This document shows, piece by piece, positions 1 through 10,551 of a stretch of DNA of 64,000 nucleotides. A program made the position numbers and the translations under genes. The notes beneath the pieces are model-generated. The model was not told the DNA's origin. It ran no database searches and worked only from the letters and a program-made list of their open reading frames with translations. Source of the stretch: Agrostemma githago (Eukaryota > Streptophyta > Magnoliopsida > Caryophyllales > Caryophyllaceae); contig OY288253.1 of assembly GCA_958450325.1 (NCBI GenBank), forward strand, positions 64,287,612 to 64,351,611. The letters are read 5' to 3'. Each line of letters opens with the position of its first letter. Position 1 is the first letter of the stretch.

Positions 1-780
1 CCTAGCAAGTAACTAGGTCAAACATTTTGGTTTGTGCGTGAGCATGCCGCGACTCTCTACTCTCTTTCTTCTCCCTTCATCTCATTTAACTCCTTTGTTA
101 TGCATCTATCTTTCTTTCAAATGCATACGTAAATTATATTTTCATAATCTTGCCTCTTTCCTCTACAACATATTCATCTCCAATTAATTTTATGAGATTC
201 ATTTTTATGAACATTTAGACCTACCTTTAGGTCCCTAATTAAAGAAAAAGATACCATTCTTTTGGTCGTTTTGGAAGAGGATTTGTGTGGTACGATTTCC
301 ATCACATGTGTTTCGGTTTGTTTCTTCATAGTCGATCTATGAGGATGATGACGCATGTTGGAGACAAGGTTTTGTTTGTCGCGTTCTTCATGGTGTTTCT
401 TATTAATGTTTATCATTAATTGTCAAAAGGTAACTAGATGTGTCTTTTAATCGCGTTTATGATATGTGAATGTCATTAATATGATGAATGAATTTTTAAT
501 ATGATATTGGATGTCATGTGGTATTATTATGCACGTTTATTATTTCGTTGATAGATTGCACGATTTAATTGTGTTGTTAATTTCATCGTTAAGGCGTTAG
601 TTACCGTTTTATGCAAATTAGAGCATTGTGAGTCGTTTCATAGGAGAATTCTAGGACGTGCATGAACCGACCGTGGCCTCCCTTGGTGGAGATGCTAGGG
701 TGTTTCATCGATATTTTTAGGGTTTCAAACCCTAGATTCAATGATGACTCAACAAACCATCACTCGGTGGTTGAGGTTAG
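1..780. other. AT-rich DNA without recognisable gene
   Basis: No open frame here resembles a known protein and no repeat boundary is visible. The stretch leads directly into the inverted-repeat array that follows and may belong to the same retrotransposon-derived sequence, but this is inference only. Confidence 0.4.
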
Positions 781-1160
781 GGTTGAGGTTAATATAACCT
801 TATTTGAAGTTAATGTAACTTCGTTGAGAAGTACTATGCAACTTCACTTGAGGTTAAGATAACTTCAACACGGGGTTATAATCTTGTCGAGGTTCCCGAA
901 CTTCGCAAGGTTATAGTCAAGGTTAATGTAACCTTAACTTAGAGTTAAGGTTAGGGCGAAGGTTAAGGTAACCTTAGCATGGAGTTAAGGTTATAACTAA
1001 GGTTAATATAACCTTAACAGGAGCTAATGTTATAGCCGAGGTTAATGTAACATTGATTGAAGTTAATGTACCTTCATTGAGAAGTTACTACACCACTTCA
1101 CTTGAGGTTAATGTAATCTCGTTGTAACATCATAATCTTGTTGCAGTTAATGTAACTCCA
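781..1160. repeat. Array of short palindromes with GTTAATGTAAC centre
   Basis: At least nine copies of a 15-17-base near-palindrome of the form AAGGTTA-ATG-TAACCTT lie here, for example at 786-800, 806-822, 850-866, 919-935, 959-975, 999-1015, 1038-1054, 1059-1075 and 1104-1120. Start-to-start spacing is about 20 or 40 bases. Some copies change both arms together, such as GAAGTTA with TAACTTC at 806-822. A further perfect inverted repeat, CCTTAACT-TAG-AGTTAAGG, lies at 932-950. No coding potential is seen. The array could be a retrotransposon regulatory region; its function is unknown. Confidence 0.7.
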
Positions 1161-1385
1161 TGAGGTTATGGTTGAGGTTGGGTCAACCTCACCTTAGTAG
1201 ACAAGGTTATAGTCAGCGAACCTTAGCCTTGGATACTATTAGGCATTAGATATGCAAGGTTAACTTTATGGTTATAGTTAGTTGTACTATCTATGATTCA
1301 CGTAATAGTTGAAAGGTTACTTCTACGTATGTTCTTCATAGTTCACTCAGTTATATTGTCCTATGTTTGAGACATGATTGGTATC

Positions 1386-1955
1386 TAATATAGTCGGTTA
1401 TACTATATTGGATTGGAGTAACACTTGGTATAGTCAGTTACACTATCTAGGGCTTGATTTTCCCCGGTATAGTCAGTGACACTATACTAAGTCCGATTAC
1501 TACCTTGTATAGTCAGTTATACTATACTAGGTTGGGTTGCCACTTAGTACAGTCAGTTATACTGTACTAGGATTGGAGTCGTGATGTTATTCACGAGAGC
1601 CTTGTACAGTCAGTTATACTGTACAGTTACACGAAAGCTAGTGGTATAGATGACGTGCGGTATCAGTTATATACCAATCGGAATAAAAAAGCGCCAAATG
1701 CCGAAGGTCTATGTTTGGGTGTGCCTTGAGACGTCAGTTATACGCTCTGGGGCCCGTGTGTCGTTCGGTGTACAGTTATTGCATCGAGAGCCCTTGCTAG
1801 GCTTAGACATATAGTTGTCAGTTATACGACTATACATAGTACCGTGGAGTATCAGTTATATGCTCCACACCGATGGGAAGTCTGTTATACGACCTGTCCG
1901 TCAGAGTATCAGTTATATCCTCTGGCAGGTGAGAGTGTCAGTTATACACTTGAGC
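1386..1955. repeat. Hairpin array: constant CAGTTAT centre, covarying arms
   Basis: About twelve inverted repeats share a 7-base centre (CAGTTAT or a one- or two-base variant). Centres lie near 1395, 1435, 1474, 1514, 1554, 1611, 1664, 1734, 1773, 1819, 1853, 1910 and 1939. The flanking arms of 5-9 bases differ from copy to copy yet stay complementary: ATATAGT/ACTATAT, AGTACAGT/ACTGTACT, GGTAT/ATACC, GTGGAGTAT/ATGCTCCAC. Several mismatches are of the G-T type. Spacing in the first half is 38-41 bases. It follows the related palindrome block at 781-1160. The observation is direct; the role is unknown. Confidence 0.75.
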
Positions 1956-2049
1956 CGGTGTTCACTCTATACCCTAGACGTAGTGTAAGAAGGTTAATTG
2001 TGAGTAATCAGTCCGGTTTGGATGTTGGAATTTCTTCGTAATTGTATGA

Positions 2050-2421
2050 TCCTAATTGGTCGAATATGATAATGCTTTCATGTATTCCTTATCCGTATTG
2101 TTCATTGATTGCTGATTATTAGTTGCTTTCATCCTATTGTAAAGACGACTAGGAGAGCATCTAGTTACTCCCCACTGACTGTGGACCCCCACCCCCCCTT
2201 TCAGGTCTTTCAGGATGCTATTGACTACTTCGTTGTTGGGGAAGACTTGTGGAGAGGGAGACACTTTATTTAAGTCTTTAATTTTCAGTTTGAACACTTT
2301 TGAATAATGTATTAGTTGAATGTCGAGATACTGACGATTCGGATTTGGTCGGGTGTTTCCGCCACCTTTGACCCTATTATTTATACTATTTATATTATTT
2401 AGAGTTTTTCAAAATCCGGGT
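2050..2421. other. Non-coding stretch ahead of an LTR-like start
   Basis: No gene is seen. The last 80 bases (TTTCCGCC, then an AT-rich run, then AAAATCCGGGT) resemble the region just before the 3' LTR of chromovirus-type gypsy elements. This resemblance is from memory of such elements and is not proven here. Confidence 0.3.
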
Positions 2422-3064
2422 TGTTATAATAGTAGTTCCCGCCAAACACCCGATGATGATCGGACGCAAACGTGTTTTAATGAACTCGGACATGGGCTCG
2501 AAGTCATGGGCATTTGGTTTAGGCTTTTTACGGAGTACAAATCTCACAAAACCAACCTCAAAATCGGGCCCAGGGGGTCATTTCGAGTTAAATAAGACTA
2601 ATTTGGGTAAAATCCGACACCGGGGGCAAAACCGTCTTTTAGCGACCGAGTCAAAACCCGGTCAAAGATATTTTCGAGACACCCGAATCAGCCGTGACAT
2701 CCCGTGAGTCCGGTTTGAGCTCAAACACTACAAAAATCAGCCTCAAAAAATATTAAACAATTCCGTTAAGGATAGAATTCGATCTCAAATAGGAATCCTA
2801 TCCGAACACCCGATCAAACACTCGACCGAGCATCAAATACTCGGCCGAGCAGCCTTGTTCCAGCCAGATTTCGTGGCTTCCTCCCCAAGGAACGGAGTTC
2901 TCGTGTCTCTCGACTTCTTACGTTTCCTATCCAAACCGGTATTTCTTGTCGTCCAAGCAAGAGTACCTCTTCTAGTATCAATCGAGGATCTCACCTATAA
3001 ATAGACCTTCACATTCAACACAAAAAACATCAGTCATCAGACATCAGACATCAAACATCAGTCA
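2422..3064 (+). mobile_element. Probable truncated LTR (U3 part) of a retrotransposon
   Basis: The segment begins with TGTTATAATAG directly after a CCGGGT-type purine/GC tract and ends in a TATA-box region followed by short tandem copies of CATCAGACATCA (about 3030-3063). It then stops at 3065, where a different repeat family begins. A start in TG, a TATA box about 570 bases in, and no coding potential fit the U3 and early R region of an LTR. No second LTR copy is present in the window, so assignment rests on architecture only. Confidence 0.4.
2996..3004 (+). promoter_or_regulatory. TATA box of the truncated LTR
   Basis: A TATAAATAG motif sits in a GC-richer promoter-like context, about 60 bases before the LTR fragment is cut off. 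It is a good match to plant TATA boxes. Confidence 0.5.
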
Positions 3065-3554
3065 TGTGACAAATTGAGGCCATCCGGGTTCTTCTTACAC
3101 TCGTTTTGATAAACCCGACGTTTATCTTGAAAGAATTTAATGGCGTGCTGATCAAACTCTCTAGTATACCATTAAAATTATATTTAAGGCAAGACAATAC
3201 ACTTGATTGAGTATGTGAAATATTGGAGATCTAAATACTACTCGTAGTTGGATAATGGAGATGAACGTCCATATCCGGTTGACCATTAAGGCTTTAATTA
3301 ATTACGTGACCTATAGTCACACAAAATTTTACGAGTAGCCCATTTAATCAGAGTTCACAATTTGATCATTATGTGAACATGATGATGATCTCCTGAATGG
3401 GCAATTTTAATTCAGCACGTGAAAAACTAACTGCGTTAAGTTGAGCTCCCAAATTTATTATTTTACTGAAGAGAATCAGTTGATAATTTTCTAAGGTGGA
3501 TATTGCCCTTTAAATCTATCCGGTAATGATAGTTTTACCACCTTAGGGGGAGAT
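3065..3554 (+). repeat. 3' end of internal region, first copy
   Basis: This segment matches 8154-8664 apart from small differences, including an extra stretch of about 20 bases in the second copy. It ends with the purine-rich tract just before the LTR start. It has no coding similarity that I recognise. Its left edge is the breakpoint with the unrelated LTR fragment. Confidence 0.65.
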
Positions 3555-5756
3555 TGATAAGAATAAGCTGGTAAAAAGAAACAATTAATGTTGATCCCAA
3601 CTGAACCAAAAGTTCAGAGACTTCTTTTGAATATGAAATACATCAATTAGAGGTTCATGAAATATAAATAATGATTCGATCATTGTGTTATGATGATGTA
3701 TATGATTATATATCAGCTTGATTACTTGTCTTATTAAATATGTTATACATTGAAATTTATGATTTCACTATACACAGATTCACCCTCCTTGTGGTGTAGC
3801 GAGCTATAGATCAGTCATGGATAGTAGATGTACTAAACATTGAGATTCTTGCCAAATTTTCAATAATCACACACGATATAGTGTGAGGGTCATAATCGGT
3901 TCATTTGTTATAAGAAAATGGCAAGCATGTGCAGTTGGTACTCGTAAAGAGTAATGCAATTGAATGTCCCGAAGTGGATAGATATCTGATGATAATAGAT
4001 GGCTTACATAAAAAGATTGGTACAACATATATTCAGATTCAGATATCAATAATCAGTACTGATGATAAGAGATTATATCGATATATTAATTCGTGGAACC
4101 GAATAATAGTTGCGCGCATTCGACCCTAATAGGGATCATATATAAAAATCCATTTTGATTGTTGACGTACAATCTATGGTTAAGATTGAGCTCATGGACT
4201 TAAAGTCCACGTATTGACATGAAGTCAATCCAATTATGAATATTGGTGAATATACTGTACAGTTTGCATTTGAGTCTCATGTGCATGTAATATAGTTATT
4301 TTATATCTAGTATATCTAGGAATTTACGCTACGAGGGTATGTATTTCTCGACCTACTTTTGTCCTGATTCATATATATATTGTGCTTGTATTCTTGGATT
4401 GGTGTTAGGAAATTGTTTCCTGAAATTCCGCTTTCGCAGCGGTATAATCCTTCAACATCATTGCATTAATTTAGAATATATACACTATAAGGCATTGTTC
4501 GTATTACATGCATGCACGAGATTATTATTGTTATATATTGCAGGATATATGTTTAAAAGGAGATCATACTCCAAGATTGATAAGTACTCCAGGAAGGAGC
4601 TTATATTATAAATTATCAGCACATGACAGTGGTTGATCGAATGAGTTCCTGAAGGACTCGTGATTAAGTATATATGAACCTCTACACGTAAGTGTATCTA
4701 TGAGAGCATTCAACACGCATGTGGTATGGTGTGAATGCACGGTTTCATTGTCTCAGCTTGAAGTTTGAGCGTCTGAGAAATCATACATGATTAAATTTCT
4801 TGTCATGTGAAAATATTTTATGGTCCAGAAGCGCCATAATAGTTGGAAAATCATGTAGTGAAATGCTACAATAAGTATGTCAATCCGTACAATGACAAGA
4901 AAAATCAATTATTATTTAAGATAAAATCGGATTGATTGATTCTCCTGAAGATAATCAGTTGAGAAATAATGTTAGCTACACTCTTTTCCCTTCGACTAGG
5001 CTTTTGTCCCATTGGGTTTTTCCTAGTAAGGTTTTTAACGAGGTAGCGCTATAGACGTGTTAATACGCTATAGTTATGATCGTCATAATTTTAATGACGA
5101 GATACATATTTGGTTATACATCAAGGAGTCATAAATGATTATGTCCAGATTGCAAGCTCCGAAGAAATATGATACTGAACTTATCAAAGATTCCTATTGA
5201 TTGAAGATACCAAGTTTGTCAGTTACTACAATCCATTTCAACGTCGCCGTGAAGTTCCATGAAAACATGAATTATTTTCATTAAATATCAAGTTGTGTAA
5301 TTATAGGGGGAGTAACCACGCGCTGTACTCTTTTTCCTAAGCCATGGTTTTGTCCCACTGGATTTTCCATGGAAAGCCTGTTATGCGTGTATGAAGATTT
5401 ATGTAATCTTTTTCCTTCACTAGTGTTTTTCCCACCGGGTTTTTCTAGTCGAGGTTTTAACGAGACATTTTCTTTAGTGATGTACATCCAAGGGGGAGCG
5501 TTATGAAACATAATATGTGGATGTCCATCGGGCCTTATAGCCCACTATGATGTAAACCATGTACTATATATACCTCTTGATGAAATGAATAAACTACCTC
5601 TCTGATTTCTCTCATTCTCTTTATCTCTTTCTATTTTCTCTTCTTTCTTCCTTTCACAACATATATACCCCTTGACGGAATGAATAAACCACCTCTCTGA
5701 TTTCTCTCATTCTCTTTATCTTTTTCTACTTTTTCTTCTTTCTTTCTTTCACAACA
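3555..5756 (+). mobile_element. Left LTR (about 2.2 kb) of the LARD-like family
   Basis: The segment starts with TGATAAG after a polypurine tract and ends with TTTCACAACA, giving TG...CA ends. The next bases (CGTTATCAGCACGAGTC) are a plausible primer-binding region. The matching right LTR starts at 8665. A tandem duplication of about 95 bases lies at its 3' end. The stretch around 3939-3941 (GGTACTCG) is the uninterrupted form of the CACTA insertion site found in the right LTR. Confidence 0.6.
5565..5756 (+). repeat. 95-bp tandem duplication at LTR 3' end
   Basis: Two consecutive copies of a segment beginning ATATATACC, continuing with a GAATAAAC motif and a CT-rich tract and ending TTTCACAAC, lie at about 5565-5660 and 5661-5756. 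They differ by a few bases. The duplicated unit carries the AATAAA-like signal and the LTR end, so it may duplicate the R/U5 region. Confidence 0.7.
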
Positions 5757-8153
5757 CGTTATCAGCACGAGTCTCTAACTTTTATTTTATTTTCCCGATT
5801 TTAATTTTTTTTTACCTTTATTTTATTTTCCCTATTTTAATTTTTTTTACTTTTACAAGTAAGGCATATAATTTATGCTTCAAACTGATAAGTTCAGATC
5901 TAATAAGTTCTTAGCTAATTGAGTATCTATTATTCAGATCTAATAATATGGATCTTAATATAAAATCGTATTTTATTTATCAAATAAGTCAGTTTCGTAC
6001 TATTTGATTTTTTTTCCTTGGATCAGATGTAATATATATTTTTGATGAAAACTTAATTTTTTTTCATGTACGGAGAGAGTATTAAGTCAAGCTGTTAGCA
6101 TCTGTAGTCATAAGACTCGACAATTTCTTTATCTTTTATGCGATTATTGTTTCCTCAATTTTTTTATTTTCTTTCAATTACTCCGTTTATACTAATTATG
6201 TCGAACTTTGTCAAATTTGAATTTATTGATTCGAATACTTTCGTCAAGATTAATTTATACTAATGATCTTCTTGATATTATCAAGAGAAAAGAAAGATAT
6301 GGAAAGAGGTCAATTTAAGATTTTCTTCTTTTAATAGAAGAGGTATGATAAATCAGTCTTATAGACTGTATATATATGAATGTATCTATTTTGGAGGTAA
6401 TAATCCAATATACGAGGAATTCATATGAGGATACGATGTTTTCTATCCTTCAAAGGGATTTTTATTTAATCCAGTCACGTAGACTGCATATATATCTATG
6501 GATCAATTTCAATCCATATGATGAAAGCTCATATTATATTTGAACTAAAGTTCCAAAACTATTTAATTTATAATTATAAGCGGCGAAATAATGTTATCCT
6601 GTATGGTGATAAATATTTTGGACAAAAGTTTCATAAAAATTGTATACCTGAAGTATACACGATTATTTTGGACCATAAATATGGTAATACAGCTGTGGTA
6701 TACACGATTATTTTGGACCAAAAATTATGTGGGAGAAAAAGTACATGAAATTGTACTGTATTTAATACCATTTATTAATATCACTTATTATTGTCCTGAA
6801 GACAAGATATCATGAAGAGAGGTCATGAGAAATCCTCTGAATTAATTTCGTGTTCATCCGAAGTTGAAAATAATAATATAATATACGGAGTAATTAATAA
6901 TGAAAGACGACGAATCTCTTTCAATTGGATGAGTCCATTCCCTGAAGTGAATGTGACATTCGATAAAGACTCTATCAGAAGCAGAAGTCGAGAACATGGC
7001 AGAAAAATAAGCCAAATATTGTGGCCTTAATTGAGCCTAATGATAATGCGGCCTTAATTGAGCCTGATTCGGTCAATTAAATTACATAACTCATGAAAAA
7101 TCATGTGACCCTCATATACGCGAAGTTCGATATAGGAAGGAAAAATAATATACGAGTTGGAATTTTGACACGCACACTATGACCTGAAATTCATAGTGCT
7201 TACATATACTGAACCTATGATGAGAAATCATGGTGTTGAAATGTTGACCAATATTGAAACAGTTACGTGAAATTCACGGTGTCTTACAAATTTTTGTTTT
7301 GCGTGTAGCGAATATTATTTTAAGTATCAAAATTAAGAATAAACTTGATGTTTATTCACGGATGTTTGCAAAGTATGAGATACTTTTAACAGTTGATATT
7401 TGTATCAAGATAATATAAATCATTTCCTGAAGCGAATGGTATTATCATATTTTCATGATGTAATACTCGTATTTTTTTTTCATACAAATTATGTAGTCGT
7501 AAAGACACATTATTTTGAAAATGGCTTAAAGAAATTATGCGTGATATCTCGTATCCGCATGTCATGGTTGAGCAAATTAATGCGATATTAAAATCGTGAG
7601 TTTTGTATAGGTGATTAATAGTCATTTTTCCTAGTAATGGATATGACATGAACAAAATATTCGATTAACGACCATTATTTCGTGAAACGAATATGGCATC
7701 GAATAATCTATTGATTAAGTGATGAAAATTATGTCACCGACACTGAATAAGTGCAAGAAGGTGAATATTTTAATTATATGTTTATTTAAAAACTCAAATA
7801 TTTTTACCGAAAACGGTATTATAAAGATCACAATATCTTGTGAATACAATGTGATAATGCGACCATGTATTTATATGGTGAAATAAATGATCAGTTGATT
7901 AATGATCAATTTACCGTTATTATTATCACATGGAATTGAATTACTTTAAGAGTAATATATATAGTCATATCCCGGAAAGAATATTGACGTGTCTTGCCTA
8001 TTGTATTAGACACCATTTGTGTCATCTCACTATCATTTGCTATGCTCATGACTAAATAAAATTAGTGTGCACATATGATTGAATGTAGCTAAACAGAAGT
8101 TTAGCAGGATGAGAATCGGTCAACTAGTAAAATTGACACAAAAATATTAAAAA
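5757..8153 (+). other. Internal region of the LARD-like element, no coding seen
   Basis: AT-rich sequence between the left LTR and the repeated internal end. Translation in all frames gives only short peptides without gag, protease, integrase or reverse-transcriptase motifs. Small internal duplications are visible: a repeated TTTATTTTATTTTCCC block near 5780-5850, a repeated TACACGATTATTTTGGACC at about 6655-6720, and a repeated GGCCTTAATTGAGCCT at about 7022-7064. Confidence 0.55.
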
Positions 8154-8664
8154 TGTGACAAATTGAGGCCATCCGGGTTCTTCTTACACTCGTTTTGATA
8201 AACCCGACGTTTATCTTGAAAGAATTTAATGGCGTGCTGATCAAACTCTCTAGTGTACCATTAAAATTATATTTAAGGCAAGACAATACACTTGATTGAG
8301 TATGTGAAATATTGGAGATCTAAATACTACTCGTAGTTGGATAATGGAGATGAACGTCCATATCCGGTTGACCTTTAAGGCTTTAATTAATTACGTGACC
8401 TGTAGTCACACGAAATTTTACAAGTAGCCCATGGAATCAGAGTTTACAATTTGATCATTATGTGAGCATGATGATGATCTCCTGAATGGGCAATTTTAAT
8501 TCAGCACGTGAAAAACCAACTGCGTTAAGTTGAGCTCCCAAATATATTATTTTACTAAAGAGAATCAGTTGATAAAGTCTATGAAATATAAGACGAATTC
8601 TAAGGTGGATATTGCCCTTTAAATCTATCCGGTAATGATAGTTTTTACCACCTTAGGGGGAGAT
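8154..8664 (+). repeat. 3' end of internal region, second copy
   Basis: Near-identical to 3065-3554 and again ends in TTAGGGGGAGAT before the LTR start. It contains an insertion of about 20 bases (AAGTCTATGAAATATAAGACG region) relative to the first copy. Confidence 0.65.
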
Positions 8665-9051
8665 TGATAAGAATAAGCTGGTAAAAAGAAACAATTAATG
8701 TAGATCTCAACTGAACCAGAAGTTCAGAGACTTCTTTTGAATATGAAATACATCAATTAGAGGTTCATGAAATATAAATAATGATTCGATCATTGTGTTA
8801 TGATGATGTTTATGATGATATATCAGCTTGATTACTTGTCTTATTAAATATCTTATACATTGAAATTTATGATTTCACTATAGACAGATTCACCCTCCTT
8901 ATGGTGTAGCGAGTTATAGATCAGTCATGGATAGTAGATGTACTGAACATTGAGATTCTTGCCAAATTTTCAATAATCACACACGATATAGTGTGAGGGT
9001 CATAATCGGTTCATTTGTTATAAGAAAATGGCAAGCATGTGCAGTTGGTAC
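8665..9051 (+). mobile_element. Right LTR, part before the CACTA insertion
   Basis: Matches 3555-3941 of the left LTR and is cut at GGTAC by the CACTA terminus. The remainder resumes at 28645. Confidence 0.7.
9049..9051. repeat. Target site duplication, left copy (TAC)
   Basis: TAC directly before the left CACTA end; the partner is at 28645-28647. A 3-bp duplication is the hallmark of CACTA elements. Confidence 0.9.
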
Positions 9052-9072
9052 CACTAGTAGAAAAACCCCCTA
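9052..9072 (+). repeat. Left terminal inverted repeat
   Basis: CACTAGTAGAAAAACCCCCT at the left end. The right end read on the other strand is CACTAGTAGAAAAAACCCCT, differing by one A/C position. Confidence 0.92.
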
Positions 9073-9074
9073 CG

Positions 9075-9950
9075 GTGACGGCTGAAATAACCCTACGGTG
9101 ACGGTTTTAAAGCGACATGATTGGTGGGGACACTATAGGTAAGTGGCGGTTGTACAACCGCCACCATAACTTATCTACGGTGGCGGTTCTCAACTAACAA
9201 ACCGCCACCATAGGTCAGCTATGGTGTCGTTTTTCAACATAAAACCGCCACTATAGGTCATCTTTAGTGTCCTTTCTCAACTAAAACCGCCATTGTATGT
9301 CATTTATAGTGTCATTTCTTAACTAAAACCGACACTGTACATCATTTATGGTGTCGTTTCTCAACTTAAAACCGCCACTGTACATCATTTATGGTGTCGT
9401 TTCTCAACTTAAAACCGCCACTGTAGGTCAGCTATGGTGTCATATCTCAACTAAAAACCGCCACCATAGATCATCTATGGTGTCGTATCTCAACTAAAAA
9501 CCGCCACTGTAGAACTTTTATGGTGTCGTATCTCAAGTGAAAACCGCCATTGTTGGTCGTCTATAGTGTCGTGTCTCAACTAAAAACCGTCACCGTAGGT
9601 CATCTATGGTGTCGTATCTCAACTAAAAACCGTCACTATAGGTCATTTATGGTGTCATCTCTCAAATTAAAACCGTCACTGTTGGTCATCTATAGTGTTG
9701 TATCTCAACAAAAACCGTCACCGTAGGTCATCTATGGTGTCGTATCTCAACTAAAAACCGTCACTATAGGTCAATTATGGTGTCATCTCTCAAATTAAAA
9801 CCGTCACTTTAGGTTATCTATGGTGTCATATCTCAACTTAAAACCGCCACTGTTGGTCATCTATGGTGTCGTTTCTTAACTGAAAACCGCCACTGTAAGT
9901 CATCTATGGTGTGATTTCTCAACTAACAACCGCCACTATTAAAAAAATCT
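9075..9950. repeat. Left subterminal repeat array
   Basis: About fifteen degenerate units of roughly 59 bases combine AACCGCCACTGTAGGTCA with TATGGTGTCGTxTCTCAACT. The CACCATAG and CTATGGTG parts form inverted repeats within units (clearest near 9461-9481). In En/Spm-type elements such subterminal repeats bind the accessory transposase; that role is inferred by family. Confidence 0.85.
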
Positions 9951-10167
9951 AGCTAGGTAAATTTTGGCAGCACCTCGCTATAAATTATATGACAATCCAA
10001 ATATAAAAGATGACAAGACAATGTCAACGATAAATCAACAAAAATGTCATAGAAACATCTTCATCATCCAACACACCAATTGTGTCAATGTTTACCAACA
10101 ACACATCCAAAAGTATATCTTTATACAAAGACCACAAAAGGAAGCAATAAAAATAATCGAATATACA

Positions 10168-10520
10168 CTAGATGTTCTCTAAACATTTTGTTGCCCACGC
10201 CTCTTTAACTTCGTCTAAGTCCTCAAGTGTCATGGTTGAATCTGCCATAATCTACATTTAACATATTATTAAGAAAATTGACATTGAAAAGTATATAAAA
10301 GATCACTATAAACCTATAATTTAAAATAGGAAATACCTTCTCAAATTTGTCTTCCTTAGATTTAGAGTAGTAATATGTTATGTTATACATCCATTTCATA
10401 ACATAATAACCACACTCATAATCTCCTATTTGTTGCGGACACTAAATGTGAAAAAAAATGTAATTAATTAAACGATATTTAGTCTGTGATCATTTAGAAA
10501 TAGTGAGACAATAAAAGTAG

Positions 10521-10551
<31 letters not shown>

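Noticed and set aside
662..862. Short open frame beginning MNRPWPPLVEM
   Set aside because: It reads into the palindrome array and has no recognisable domain.
781..1955. Repeat-spacer look of the palindrome arrays suggesting a CRISPR array
   Set aside because: The window is plant nuclear DNA, the repeat arms vary, spacers are not uniform and no cas gene is present.
1386..1955. Seven-base loops resembling tRNA anticodon arms
   Set aside because: The second loop base is A, not the U33 of anticodon loops, and no D-arm, T-arm or acceptor stem surrounds them.
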